From: Natronospira bacteriovora
GTDB taxonomy: Bacteria; Pseudomonadota; Gammaproteobacteria; Natronospirales; Natronospiraceae
Assembly: GCF_030848495.1 (NCBI RefSeq)
Contig: NZ_JAVDDT010000002.1
Location: 186,001-250,000 of the forward strand
Length of the DNA stretch: 64,000 nucleotides
Direction of reading: 5' to 3'
The stretch's first letter is position 1; the number at the start of each line of letters is the position of its first letter. The notes beneath the pieces were generated by a model. The model had not been told where the DNA came from, searched no databases, and worked only from the letters and a program-made list of their open reading frames with translations. Positions 49,492 through 58,939 of this stretch are shown piece after piece. A program made the position numbers and the translations under genes.

Positions 49492-50784
49492 ATGAGTCTC
49501 AAGCTGCTCGCGGTGGGGGATATGCACCTGGGGCGCCGGCCGTCGCGTCTGCCGGATGACCTGGCCGATCAGGGCGGGGCCTTCAGTCCGGCCGTGGCCT
49601 GGTCCCGCCTGGTGGAGGCGGCCATTGAGCAGGGTGTGGACGTGGTCGCCCTGGCCGGTGATCTGGTGGAGCGCGAGGACGATTTCTATGAGGCCGGTCG
49701 GCTGCTGCGCGAGGGCGTGGAGCGACTGGCGGCGGCCGGCATTCGGGTCGTCGGCGTGGCCGGCAACCATGATGTGAAGGTGCTGCCCCGCCTGGTGCGG
49801 GCACTGGATGATTTCGAGCTCATCGGCGCCGACGGGCAGTGGCAGGCCTGGCGGATGGAAAAGCAGGGCGAGTCGCTGACCCTGTGGGGCTGGTCCTTTC
49901 CGCGCCAACAGGTGCTTGAGAGCCCCCTGGCCGGCCAGCGATTCGAACGCGAAGCGGGTCTGAATCTGGGCCTGCTGCATTGCGACCGGGATCAGAGCGG
50001 CAGCCATTACGCGCCGGTCAGCAGCGCCGAACTGCGTGGCGCCGGCCTGGACGGCTGGTTGCTGGGGCATATTCATCGGCCCGACGCGCTGAGCGTGGAA
50101 AACCCTTCCGGCTACCTTGGCTCGGTTTCCGGCATGGATCCGGGCGAGCCCGGCGACCGTGGCCCCTGGTTGCTGGAAATCGAACGCGGGCGTCTGGCGT
50201 CCTTGCAGCAGTGGGTGCTGGCACCGATTCGCTTCGAGCCGCTCACCCTCGACCTGACCGAGCTGGAAGAAGCCGAGGCTGTCCGCAGCCACCTGGCCGA
50301 GCAACTGCGGGAACTGGACACCCGAATCGCCCAGTCTTTCCAGCCCCCGGCGGCCGTGGGCCTGCGTATCACACTGGCCGGACGCAGCCGATTCGGCGAG
50401 CAGGCGCTGGCCATCCTGGAGGGGGAGTGCCAGGGTGCCAACGACCTGAGCCCCGGCGGTGGCAATAGCCGCTACTTCATTGAAAAACTCATTCCCGCCG
50501 CCCTGCCCGAGATTCCTCTTGAGGCCCTGGCTGAACGCCAGAACCCGGCCGGCCTGCTGGCCCGCCGCCTGTTGCTGCTCGACAGCGAGCAGGCGGGCGA
50601 GGCCCGGAGTCGTCTGCTGGCCGAAGGCCGTGAGCGATTGAAGGCCCAGGCCCGTGACCCCCGCTGGCAGGGTCTGGCTGAACCGGCCCTGGACGATGCG
50701 GCGGTGGCCGCCTGGCTGCGCCAGGCCGGTCTGCGTCTGCTGGAACAGATGCTGCGCCAGCAGAACAAGGGGGAGGCGGCATGA
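49492..50784 (+). CDS. SbcD-like DNA exonuclease (YhaO type)
   Basis: A 430-residue calcineurin-like nuclease with the Mre11/SbcD motifs: GDMHLGRRPS near residue 9, ALAGDLVEREDDF near 54, VAGNHD near 88, LGLLHCD and LLGHIHRP. The extended C-terminal part is capping or coiled-coil region. Its gene overlaps the SbcC-like ATPase by four bases (50781-50784). The pair resembles YhaO-YhaN of Bacillus and would process DNA ends. It is distinct from RecBCD, which is also encoded in this window. Confidence 0.87.
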   Translation: MSLKLLAVGDMHLGRRPSRLPDDLADQGGAFSPAVAWSRLVEAAIEQGVDVVALAGDLVEREDDFYEAGRLLREGVERLAAAGIRVVGVAGNHDVKVLPRLVRALDDFELIGADGQWQAWRMEKQGESLTLWGWSFPRQQVLESPLAGQRFEREAGLNLGLLHCDRDQSGSHYAPVSSAELRGAGLDGWLLGHIHRPDALSVENPSGYLGSVSGMDPGEPGDRGPWLLEIERGRLASLQQWVLAPIRFEPLTLDLTELEEAEAVRSHLAEQLRELDTRIAQSFQPPAAVGLRITLAGRSRFGEQALAILEGECQGANDLSPGGGNSRYFIEKLIPAALPEIPLEALAERQNPAGLLARRLLLLDSEQAGEARSRLLAEGRERLKAQARDPRWQGLAEPALDDAAVAAWLRQAGLRLLEQMLRQQNKGEAA

Positions 50785-53700
50785 AGCTCCAATCCCTCAA
50801 GATCACCCGGCTGCCCGGCATCCGCGGCTCCATTCATCTGCCCCCCCTGGACCCCGGTCTTAACCTGATCACGGGCCCCAATGCCGTGGGCAAGAGCAGT
50901 CTCATTCGGGCCCTGGAGTATCTGGTGGGGGAAGTGCGTGCCGGTGACCCCCGTGAGCTGGTGCTGGAAGCCGAATTCGACAATGACGCCCGCTGGACGG
51001 TGAAGCGCACCGCCAGTCATGTGCAGTGGTTTCGTGATGGCGAGGCAGTGGAGGCCGGCCCGCCACTGCCGGCACGCGAGGAGCTGCATTGCTACTGGCT
51101 CAAGGTGGAGGACCTGCTGTCCGATGATGCCCGGCAGGACGCGGCCCTGGTGGCCGAGATTCGCACCGCCCTGGCTGGAGGTTTCGACCTTGCCGCCTTG
51201 CGCCATGGCGAATTCGAGTTCGGCCCGGCCCGCGGCCGCAAGGAGGGGCGCGAGCTGCAGGCGGCCCGCCAGCATCTGAATGAGGTGGACGCGGAAAACC
51301 AGGCCCTGCAGAGAGACGAGCAGAGTCTGGAGCGCCTGCAGCGGGAGGCGGACGATGCCCGTCAGGGCGCCCGTGAGCGTGATGTGCTGCTGGATGCCCT
51401 GGAGCTGGAAAAGACCCTCGGCGAGCGCCGTTCACTGGAGGCCGCGTTGGCCGGCTTTCCGGTGGGCATGGAAAAACTGCGCGGTGATGAACAGGAGCGA
51501 CTGGCCGAGCTGGGTCAGCACATCACGGCGCTGGAGGATGAACAGCGCAGCGCCGGGGAGCAGCTGGCCGCCGCCGAACGGCGACTGGACGCGGCCGGCC
51601 TGGGCGAACAGCGCCCCGCCAGTCATGCGCTCCGGGCCGCCCGCCGGCAACTGGAAGCGGTGAAGGGGCGGGCCGCCGAGATTGCCCGCCAGCAGAAGGA
51701 AGTGGCCGCTCTGCAGGCCGAAGTGGCGCAGGCCCGTCGACCACTGCGGGGTGACGTACTGGGTGAGACGGCCAAGGTGCCGGACGTTGCGGTGGCGACC
51801 CTGGAGCAGGCCTCGGACCTGGCGCATCGCCAGCGCCGGCTGGAAGCCAAGATCGAGCTCATGGACATCCGTGTTCGGGCGGCGAGTAAAGCCCCGGAAC
51901 CGCGCAAGGTGGATGCCCATCAACAGGCCACGGAGGCCTTGCGGACCTGGCTGGCGGTCAATGGCTCAGCGGTGGCGCCTTCACGTCTGTCTGCCGGGCT
52001 GGCGGCCCTGGCGGGTGTGGGCGTCGTCGCGGCTGCCGCCTGGTTGACGGTCTGGTGGTTGCTGGCGCCGGCCGCCCTGGCCCTGTTGGCGGCGGGATTG
52101 CTGTTCCATCGCTCGGCGGGCGGTGGGGATCCCCGCTCATCGGCAAAGGCGCGCTTCGAGCGCAGTGGTCTGGTGGCTCCGGAGAGCTGGCAGCGCGAGG
52201 CGGTGCAGCAGCGCCTGACCGAGCTGGAATCCCAATGGGCCGAGCTGGTGCTGTCACTGCGGCGGTCCGGTGCGACGGTCGAAGATCAGGCCGAGCGTGA
52301 TCGTTTGCAGGAACAGTTGGACGGGCTGCAGGGCGAGAAGGCAGCGCTGGCCGAGGCCATTGGTTTCGACCCCTCCCTGAGTGCCGCCAGCATGGATCTG
52401 GTGGCCCGGGTGGTGGGGCAATGGCAGCGGGCGGAAAGCGAACTGGCAAAGAGCGAGGCCACGCTTCGCCAGTTGCAGGGTGAACAGCAGGCGGCCCTGC
52501 AGACCCTGCAGCAGGCATTGCAGGGCTGGGGCATGAATGTCGTGGCCGAGGCCGCCGCGCTGGAAGAAGCATTGAATGAAGTGGCCGCCCGCTGCGATGC
52601 CATCGAGGAAGCGGAGCGAGAGCGTGCCTCGGCGGAAGATCGACTGGCCCGGCTGAAGCGTCAGCTGGAGGAGCGACGGGCGGAACGTGGCAGCGTGTTT
52701 GCGCGCCTGGGCCTGAAGGAAAGCGATCGCGAGGCGTTGGAACAGCGTCTGGTGCAGCTGCCCCAGTGGCGGGAAACCCAGGACAGCCTGCGAGCCCTGG
52801 ATCGACGCGAGACACAGCTGCGCCAGGCCCTCGGCGATGCCCCCGGCCGCCTGCGGCAGGCGGAAGCGGGCGAGCGGGACGCCCTGCAGGCGGCACTGGA
52901 GCGGGCGCAGGAGGAGGCCAGGCGGCTGGAGTCCCTGCTGGAGGATGCCAGTGCCATTCGTGAGCGCCTGCGCACGGCCGGCCGGGATCAGGCCCTGGAA
53001 AAAGCCATGGCCGAGCTGGCCCGGGCCCGCAATGCCCTGGAGGAGCAGTGTCAGCAGGCCATGCAGGCGGAAGCCGCGCAGTTCCTGCTGGATGATGTGG
53101 AAGCCGAGTATCAGAGCGAACACGAGCCGGCCGTGCTGGCCGATGCCCGCCGGCTCTTTCAGCGCTTCACCCACCATGCCTTTGATCTCACCCTGGACGA
53201 ACAGGCCGGCCTGATGGCGCGTGACCAGGCCTCCGGTGGCCGTCACCCCCTGTCCGAGCTGTCATCCGGCACCCGCATGCAGCTTTTGCTGGCGGTTCGT
53301 CTGGCCTGGACACGCCAGCTGGAACAGCGCTGTGAACCGTTGCCGCTGTTTCTGGACGAAGCCCTGACCACCAGTGACGAGAACCGCTTCCGGGCCGTGG
53401 CCGAGAACCTGGCGGATCTGGCCAGGGACGAGGGACGGCAGATCGTCTATCTCAGTGCGCGGCAACAGGAGCGTGTCCTGTGGGAGCAGCTGGCCGGGCT
53501 CAGTCCGCATCATCTGGATCTGGCCGAAATCCGCTTCGGGTCTTCGGATACCACGGCGGCCGATTTCAGCCTGCCGGCGCTGGAGACACTGCCCGAGCCG
53601 GGCGATGAAACGCCCGAGCAATGGGCGGCCCGGGTCGGCATCGCGGCCATCGATCTCCGGCAGCCGGCGGGTGGCCTGCCGCTATTCCATCTGCTGCGCG

Positions 53701-54224
53701 ATGACCTGCCCCTGCTGCATCGTCTGATGCAGCGCTATCGAGTGCGTACCCTGGGGCAGCTGGAAAGCCTGCTGGCCTCCGAAGTGGCGGAGAAGGCCAT
53801 TCCCGCGGCGGATCAACGCCGGCAACTGGCCGGTCGCTGCGCGGCGGCCCGCGCCTGGCAGCAGGCCTGGATGCAGGGCCGCGGCAAGCCGGTGGACCGT
53901 GCGGCGCTGGAGGCCTCCGGGGCCGTGAGTGACACCTTCATGGAACGGGTCTGCGAGCAGGCCGAGGCCGTGGGGGGCGATGGCGAGGCCCTGATCGAGG
54001 CCCTGGCCAACAAGGCCGTCAGTGGCTTTCGCAACGAAAAGCGCGAAGAACTGGCCGAGTGGTTGCGGGCCGAGGGTTATATCAGTGCCGAGTCACCGCT
54101 GGAGGCGGAGGCACGGCTGCAGCGCAGCGTCTGGCGCACGGCCCGACAGGCCGACGAAGACGATACCCGGCAGCTGGTCGCCTGGCTGGAAACGGGGGCG
54201 GGTCTGGATCAGAACTCGAAGTAA
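50781..54224 (+). CDS. SbcC/Rad50-like ATPase with central membrane hairpin (YhaN type)
   Basis: An 1147-residue SMC-like ATPase. Walker A is ITGPNAVGKSSLI (residues about 31-43). Long coiled coils follow. Residues about 401-442 form a hydrophobic double segment instead of a CxxC zinc hook, as in YhaN. The signature is ELSSGTRMQLLLA near 824, and Walker B is LPLFLDEALTTSDENRF near 853. After the ATPase lobe there is an unusual extension of roughly 220 residues of helical, Ala-rich sequence. It is coupled to the SbcD-like gene. Its 3' end overlaps the convergent thioredoxin-like gene by 16 bp. Confidence 0.86.
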   Translation: MKLQSLKITRLPGIRGSIHLPPLDPGLNLITGPNAVGKSSLIRALEYLVGEVRAGDPRELVLEAEFDNDARWTVKRTASHVQWFRDGEAVEAGPPLPAREELHCYWLKVEDLLSDDARQDAALVAEIRTALAGGFDLAALRHGEFEFGPARGRKEGRELQAARQHLNEVDAENQALQRDEQSLERLQREADDARQGARERDVLLDALELEKTLGERRSLEAALAGFPVGMEKLRGDEQERLAELGQHITALEDEQRSAGEQLAAAERRLDAAGLGEQRPASHALRAARRQLEAVKGRAAEIARQQKEVAALQAEVAQARRPLRGDVLGETAKVPDVAVATLEQASDLAHRQRRLEAKIELMDIRVRAASKAPEPRKVDAHQQATEALRTWLAVNGSAVAPSRLSAGLAALAGVGVVAAAAWLTVWWLLAPAALALLAAGLLFHRSAGGGDPRSSAKARFERSGLVAPESWQREAVQQRLTELESQWAELVLSLRRSGATVEDQAERDRLQEQLDGLQGEKAALAEAIGFDPSLSAASMDLVARVVGQWQRAESELAKSEATLRQLQGEQQAALQTLQQALQGWGMNVVAEAAALEEALNEVAARCDAIEEAERERASAEDRLARLKRQLEERRAERGSVFARLGLKESDREALEQRLVQLPQWRETQDSLRALDRRETQLRQALGDAPGRLRQAEAGERDALQAALERAQEEARRLESLLEDASAIRERLRTAGRDQALEKAMAELARARNALEEQCQQAMQAEAAQFLLDDVEAEYQSEHEPAVLADARRLFQRFTHHAFDLTLDEQAGLMARDQASGGRHPLSELSSGTRMQLLLAVRLAWTRQLEQRCEPLPLFLDEALTTSDENRFRAVAENLADLARDEGRQIVYLSARQQERVLWEQLAGLSPHHLDLAEIRFGSSDTTAADFSLPALETLPEPGDETPEQWAARVGIAAIDLRQPAGGLPLFHLLRDDLPLLHRLMQRYRVRTLGQLESLLASEVAEKAIPAADQRRQLAGRCAAARAWQQAWMQGRGKPVDRAALEASGAVSDTFMERVCEQAEAVGGDGEALIEALANKAVSGFRNEKREELAEWLRAEGYISAESPLEAEARLQRSVWRTARQADEDDTRQLVAWLETGAGLDQNSK

Positions 54225-54754
54225 CGTCCGAGCCGCAGCTGGTCCCGGAGCACCGCCTGCACGATTTCCTCGTCACTGCGGGTGGTGCCGCCAGTGAAAT
54301 GACGAATCATGCGGCCGCTGCCATCGAACACCGCCCAGGCCGGCACCGCATCGATGTGGCCGAACTCGCCCTCCCAGACTTCACCCTCGGGATCGAGGAA
54401 GACTTCGCCACCCAGTTCACGGCCCATGCGTTCATGGCCGGCGTAACTGCCACCGCCCGGCCCGACAATCACCATCATGCCGGTATCGTCATTGGCATTG
54501 AGCTGCTCGCGCACCTTGCGCACCAGGGGAATGCTGCCATTGCAGTGCGGGCACCACGGCGCCATGTACACCAGCACACAGCGCTCGGTACCGATGCAGG
54601 GGTGTTCGGCGTCGGCGCTGGCGGTGAAGCGGTCCAGGCGCTGGGCTGGCGCGGATGCCTCGGTGATGGGCGCGCTGCTCTCATGGGTCATGACAGCCCA
54701 GCCGCCCAGCAGCAGGACCAGAATGGCAATCAGTGCAATGCGGATTTTCATCAT
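54209..54754 (-). CDS. Membrane-anchored thioredoxin-like protein
   Basis: A 181-residue protein. The N-terminal helix (IRIALIAILVLLLGGWAVM) is an anchor or signal. The thioredoxin fold has the active site APWCPHCN; CPHC is common in DsbA-type oxidases. VPAWAVFDGSG supplies the cis-Pro region. It may reduce or oxidise periplasmic disulfides. The ATG at 54754 is directly followed by a second at 54751. Confidence 0.85.
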   Translation of the reverse strand: MMKIRIALIAILVLLLGGWAVMTHESSAPITEASAPAQRLDRFTASADAEHPCIGTERCVLVYMAPWCPHCNGSIPLVRKVREQLNANDDTGMMVIVGPGGGSYAGHERMGRELGGEVFLDPEGEVWEGEFGHIDAVPAWAVFDGSGRMIRHFTGGTTRSDEEIVQAVLRDQLRLGRYFEF

Positions 54755-54894
54755 TGATGTCCGTGGGCATGGATGTACCAGGCCCATGATCCCAGATTGC
54801 TGGCATTCTGTCCCGGTGATTCTCCGAACGGCTGTGCCGGGCAGACGGATGGGTTAATCTGGTCTGGCCTCCCGTCCATTTCAGGAGTGATTTC

Positions 54895-56076
54895 ATGATT
54901 CTTTCCGGCCACCTTGCCCGATGCCTGTTGCTGCTGGCGGTGATGCTGCTGGGCGGCTGTGCCCGTCTGATCAGTGTCGAGCCGGCTCCTGAGTTCTTTG
55001 ATGATATCGAGCCGACATTCACGGTGGGTGTGCCGGAAGAAAACCCATTGGCACCAATACGGACGGAGGGCCTGGGCCCGGAAGAGCTGCGCGCGGTTGC
55101 AATCTATCGGGAGAATCACCGGGCGGTGGTGAATGTCACTTCCCTGAGCGCCTATCGCTTCCGTTTTCTGGGTACGGTGCCTCAGGGCGGAGAGGGCAGT
55201 GGCGCCATCATCGACCGGCGTGGTGTGGTTGTGACCAATCATCATGTGGTGGCGGGCGCCCAGCGGCTGATCGTGACGCTTTACGATGGCAGCCGTTACC
55301 CGGCGGAACTGGTGGGCAGCGATCCGGAAATGGATCTCGCGGTGTTGCGATTTGATCCTCTGGGTCGTCCCCTCAGCCGGGTGCGGATCGGTGACAGCAC
55401 TCAGTTGCAGGTGGGCCAGCGGGTACTGGCACTGGGGAACCCCTTCGGTCTTGACGGCACCCTCGCCGACGGTGTGATTTCCGCGCTGAATCGCCCCGTT
55501 CAACTGCGCTCCGGTTTCATCATCCGGGATCTCATCCAGTCCGATGCGGCCATCAATCCAGGCAATTCGGGCGGACCGCTGTTCAATTCCCAGGGCGAGA
55601 TGGTGGGCATCAATTCCATGATGATCTCACCGGCGGCTGGCAGTGTGGGCATCAGTCTGTCCATCCCCTCGCGCACCGTGGTGCGGATCGTCAATCACAT
55701 CATCAATGAAGGTCGTGTCGTTCGTGGCTGGATCGATATCGAGGGTATTGCCATGAGCGAGCGCCTTGCCCATCTCTCTGGTCGTCCGACTGTGGCGGGC
55801 ATCCTTATCACCCGGACCATGCCCGGGGGGAATGCGGCTCGGGCCGGCATTCGTGACGGAGAGGGGGGCAGGGTCATTCGCCACGGTGGCCATCGAATTC
55901 CGGTGGACGGTGACATCCTGATGGCCATCAATGATGAAGCGGTGGGCAGTGTGGCTGAACTGTTTGCCGGTCTGGAAGCCACCCGGCCGGGAGATCGGGT
56001 CCGCTTGACGCTGATGCGGGGCAACGAAACCATCGAGCGTGAGCTGGAACTGAGCGATCGGCCAAGACGCGAATGA
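54895..56076 (+). CDS. HtrA/DegS-like trypsin-family protease with PDZ domain, lipoprotein
   Basis: A 393-residue periplasmic serine protease, lipobox LGGC. The triad is His in VVTNHHVVAGA, Asp in DPEMDLAVLRF, and Ser in NPGNSGGPLF. A single C-terminal PDZ domain contains GRVIRHGGHRIPVDGDILMAIND. The lipid anchor and single PDZ make it closer to DegS than to DegP in layout. Quality control of envelope proteins is the likely role. AGGAG lies upstream of the ATG. Confidence 0.9.
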   Translation: MILSGHLARCLLLLAVMLLGGCARLISVEPAPEFFDDIEPTFTVGVPEENPLAPIRTEGLGPEELRAVAIYRENHRAVVNVTSLSAYRFRFLGTVPQGGEGSGAIIDRRGVVVTNHHVVAGAQRLIVTLYDGSRYPAELVGSDPEMDLAVLRFDPLGRPLSRVRIGDSTQLQVGQRVLALGNPFGLDGTLADGVISALNRPVQLRSGFIIRDLIQSDAAINPGNSGGPLFNSQGEMVGINSMMISPAAGSVGISLSIPSRTVVRIVNHIINEGRVVRGWIDIEGIAMSERLAHLSGRPTVAGILITRTMPGGNAARAGIRDGEGGRVIRHGGHRIPVDGDILMAINDEAVGSVAELFAGLEATRPGDRVRLTLMRGNETIERELELSDRPRRE

Positions 56077-56077
56077 A

Positions 56078-57115
56078 TCAATCCGGGGTGTGACGTCCGG
56101 CTTGCTGGAAATAGGGAGCCCGATTGCCATGAATCCGGGCCAGGGCCTCATCGCCGATGAGACTGCGCAGCCGATTCAGGGGCGCCAGCGTGTCGTCGTA
56201 TTCCAGGCTGTCCCAGTCCGACCCGAAGAGAACCCGTTCCGGCCCGAGGCGCTGAATGGCCTCGGCCACGGCTTGCCGATTCTGCCGCAGCCGCAGGGCG
56301 GTTCGTCCACCGTCCCAGACATCCTTCTCCCTGAAAAAGGCCCCCGAGAGGTCGAAATAGAGCTTGGGATGGCTGTCCACGGCGGCGGCCAGCACCCGGG
56401 TGGCCCGTGAGGTGGGGCCATCCATGCCGCCGCCGCCGCCCATGTGGGCCAGCTGAACGGTGACATGGCGGGTGAGCGGCAGGGTCTCATCCACGAAACG
56501 CTGCACCCATTCACTGTCATAGCGGTGGCCACGCGTCCTCAAATGGATGAGCAGTGACAGCTCCAGTTCCGCCGCCAGGGCGGTGGCATCGTGCAACGCC
56601 TGAAAATGCGAATCCCGGCTCAGATCCACGGCCGAGTTGGCCATGTGCATCTTGATCCCGACCACGTTCAGTGTCGCGCAGCGGCGAATCTCTTCCAGTG
56701 CGTACTCCGCCAGCGGGCTCACCCCGCAGAAGGCCACCAGGCGATCCGGATGGCGGGCGGCCTGCTCCGCGGTGAAGTCGTTCTCACGCCGCACCTTGTC
56801 GTATTCATTGTCAAAGGCGACTTCCGGAATGGCATACATGTAGCCCAGCGACAGGATGGCGGCCTGGTGGATGCCGTATCGGTCCAGTTGCTGGATCAGT
56901 GCGTCGGCATCCTGGTAACCCTGGCTGAGTTCATGGCGGGCATAGCCCCGGGCCAGCTGCACCCTCGGCAGGGCCTGCGCCGCGATCTCGCTGCGCAGAT
57001 GGACGTGATGATCGGCGGCGGGGACCCGCCCAGCCGGTGGTGACGTGGCGCAGGCACCGAGCAGCAACAACACGATCAGGCAAAGCGAAGCGTAATGGCG
57101 GAGAGGGGGCTTCAT
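56078..57115 (-). CDS. Amidohydrolase-family lipoprotein
   Basis: A 345-residue exported protein (lipobox LLGAC). It has a TIM-barrel amidohydrolase_2 fold with the metal motif DHHVHL near the start, IKMHMANSAVD, VQLAHMGGGGG, and VLFGSDWDSLEYD near the end with the metal Asp. The reaction may be a decarboxylation or hydrolysis of a ring compound. The ATG overlaps the stop of the methyltransferase gene (57112-57115), so the two are translated together. Confidence 0.82.
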   Translation of the reverse strand: MKPPLRHYASLCLIVLLLLGACATSPPAGRVPAADHHVHLRSEIAAQALPRVQLARGYARHELSQGYQDADALIQQLDRYGIHQAAILSLGYMYAIPEVAFDNEYDKVRRENDFTAEQAARHPDRLVAFCGVSPLAEYALEEIRRCATLNVVGIKMHMANSAVDLSRDSHFQALHDATALAAELELSLLIHLRTRGHRYDSEWVQRFVDETLPLTRHVTVQLAHMGGGGGMDGPTSRATRVLAAAVDSHPKLYFDLSGAFFREKDVWDGGRTALRLRQNRQAVAEAIQRLGPERVLFGSDWDSLEYDDTLAPLNRLRSLIGDEALARIHGNRAPYFQQAGRHTPD

Positions 57116-57939
57116 GGTGACGGTGAATCTCTTGTTTGCAGTATCCAAATGGTGCTCTGATCCGTGCCGCTCAAGGCGGGTGATGAACTCAGCTGTTCGA
57201 TTTCCCCATCCCGCATCCGGCCGCGAAAGACTTCCTGGCGCTGATCCAGCGCAAGGCGGAAGCGGAACTCCCGGCCGGAAAGGTGGGTGTCACGCAGGGG
57301 AATCACTTCACCTTGCCATTCTGCCGTGCCACTGAAGCGCTGAAAATCCTGGTGGATGCGGAGTTGCAGTACCCGTTCACCGTCACTGATCTGCCACCGT
57401 CCGCCGATATTCGCGGGCACGGTCCACAGGTGGATGGGGTGGCCACCCACCTGGCGGGTCGCGTCGGCGGGCCAGCGACCCATGCCGAATTCGTGCGAAA
57501 CCACGCGCGTGCCGGCGGGCATGGCGAGAATGGCCGCCTTGAGTCGGCGGTTGAGTTCCGGCAGCAGATAGAGGGTGAGGACATCGGCGGAGGAAAAGTC
57601 CGTCTCGAAGATATCGTCCTGGCTGAAGTGGACCTGGCCCGATACACCGGCCGCCTCCGCGTTTCGTCGTGAAATCTCGACCAGTTCGGCGTCGATCTCC
57701 ACCCCCCAGGCAGTGGCCCCGAAATCCCGCGCGGCGGCAATCGGAATGCGTCCATCCCCGGAACCCAGGTCCACCACCAGATCATCCGGCCCGGTGCCGG
57801 CCAGTTCCAGCATGGCCGTGACCACCCGTTCCGGCGTCACGATGAAGCCCACGTCCGGTTCACGGTCGATGACGGTTGCCGCCAGTACGGTGGACAGGAG
57901 GAGAAGCGGAGCTGTCAGCAGGAAGCGGGCAGGGCGCAT
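57112..57939 (-). CDS. Class I methyltransferase-like protein with signal peptide
   Basis: A 275-residue protein. The N-terminus is a signal peptide (ARFLLTAPLLLLSTVLAAT), yet the body is a class I SAM-dependent methyltransferase with VVDLGSGDGRIPIAAARDFG and AWGVEIDAELVEIS. DVGFIVTPERVVTAML precedes motif I, as in a family of similarly exported proteins. SAM is not known in the periplasm, so either the signal acts as an anchor or the fold has another role. It is first in an operon with the amidohydrolase. Confidence 0.75.
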   Translation of the reverse strand: MRPARFLLTAPLLLLSTVLAATVIDREPDVGFIVTPERVVTAMLELAGTGPDDLVVDLGSGDGRIPIAAARDFGATAWGVEIDAELVEISRRNAEAAGVSGQVHFSQDDIFETDFSSADVLTLYLLPELNRRLKAAILAMPAGTRVVSHEFGMGRWPADATRQVGGHPIHLWTVPANIGGRWQISDGERVLQLRIHQDFQRFSGTAEWQGEVIPLRDTHLSGREFRFRLALDQRQEVFRGRMRDGEIEQLSSSPALSGTDQSTIWILQTRDSPSP

Positions 57940-58078
57940 GGGAGAACCTGTGTGGCTGATTGAATGGCGTTCTGGCAGGGCCAGTATAAACACCGCCGGC
58001 GGGTATGGCCGGGCCCGTGCCGGTCACGGGGTTTCGCCGGCCCGGATGTGGGCCGGGTTCAACCGGCAAGGCAACGAC

Positions 58079-58110
58079 TTGACATTGGTGTGCTACATAG
58101 GTAAAACACC
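58079..58110 (+). promoter_or_regulatory. Promoter of the YggN-like gene with an embedded GGTG-N16-CACC palindrome
   Basis: TTGACA (58079-58084) and TAAAAC (58102-58107) are 17 bp apart. GGTG-N16-CACC occupies 58087-58110, covering the spacer and -10 box. Its inner 22 bp match the perfect palindrome at 61345-61366 in 18 positions. Confidence 0.7.
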
Positions 58111-58143
58111 AGTATGGCATGAGCCATCAATGGAGGTTTTCCC

Positions 58144-58881
58144 ATGACAATGAAGCGTTTTGTGGTGATCCCGCTGCTGGCGGGAGCAATGTTGGCCGGT
58201 GTTGCGCAGGCGGGCGTGTCGTCGGACTGCAAGGCCTCTTTCAGGCCGGATGTCCGTGAGTCCCCGCAGGCGGTGACCCTGCAGGAAGACGGTGGCGACA
58301 TTTTCCGTTTTTCCTACGGTGGCCTGGAGATCAATGGTGAACGCATGACCTTGTCGGCCCGCGGCATGGCGGATGCCCAGGCCTATGAGGACGGCGTGCG
58401 TGAACTCATGGCCGAAGTGCGAGCGATTAGCCTGGAAGCGGTGGACATCGCCGTTGACGCGGTGGAAATCGCCATGACCACGGTCTTTGGCAATGGCGCC
58501 TCGGATCTCAGTCTCGACCTTAGGGCGTTGCGGGCGGAACTCGAGGAGGAGATTCAGACTACCGAGAACTTCAGCTCCGCCGAGTTCGGCGACCGGATTG
58601 ATGAGCGCGTCAATCGCATCGTTGATGAAGCCGTGCCGAAGATGAAAGGGGCGGGCATGCGCCTGGCCCTGGCTGCCGTACTGTTTGGGCCGGAGTACGT
58701 GGAAAAGCGCGTCGAAGGCCTGGACGAGCGCATTGAGGAAGTCGTCAATCAGCGAGCCAGTGACCTTGAGGCGCGTGCCGAAGGTCTCTGCAGCGTACTG
58801 GAGCAACTTGAAGCCCTGGAATCTCGGCTCGACGAAGAGCTTCCCGAGCGCTACTCACTTCGTTTCGTTCGCCCGAACTGA
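58144..58881 (+). CDS. DUF2884/YggN-family periplasmic protein
   Basis: A 245-residue exported protein with a signal peptide ending near VAQAG. It is mostly long helices and matches the YggN/DUF2884 pattern: a Cys near the mature start, then a short beta region followed by helices, with a second conserved Cys in LCSVLEQ. Function is unknown. It has its own strong promoter (58079-58107) and a terminator-like hairpin after it. Confidence 0.82.
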   Translation: MTMKRFVVIPLLAGAMLAGVAQAGVSSDCKASFRPDVRESPQAVTLQEDGGDIFRFSYGGLEINGERMTLSARGMADAQAYEDGVRELMAEVRAISLEAVDIAVDAVEIAMTTVFGNGASDLSLDLRALRAELEEEIQTTENFSSAEFGDRIDERVNRIVDEAVPKMKGAGMRLALAAVLFGPEYVEKRVEGLDERIEEVVNQRASDLEARAEGLCSVLEQLEALESRLDEELPERYSLRFVRPN

Positions 58882-58890
58882 GCCGTATCG

Positions 58891-58923
58891 GATGGCCAGC
58901 CGGTCATCAACCGGCTGGCCATC
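58891..58923. terminator. Hairpin between the YggN-like gene and the beta-lactamase-like gene
   Basis: A perfect 14-bp stem GATGGCCAGCCGGT / ACCGGCTGGCCATC encloses a 5-nt loop. No long T-run follows on the plus strand. It lies between two convergent genes and can act in either direction. Confidence 0.65.
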
Positions 58924-58939
58924 GTTGATTCCCGGCCCC

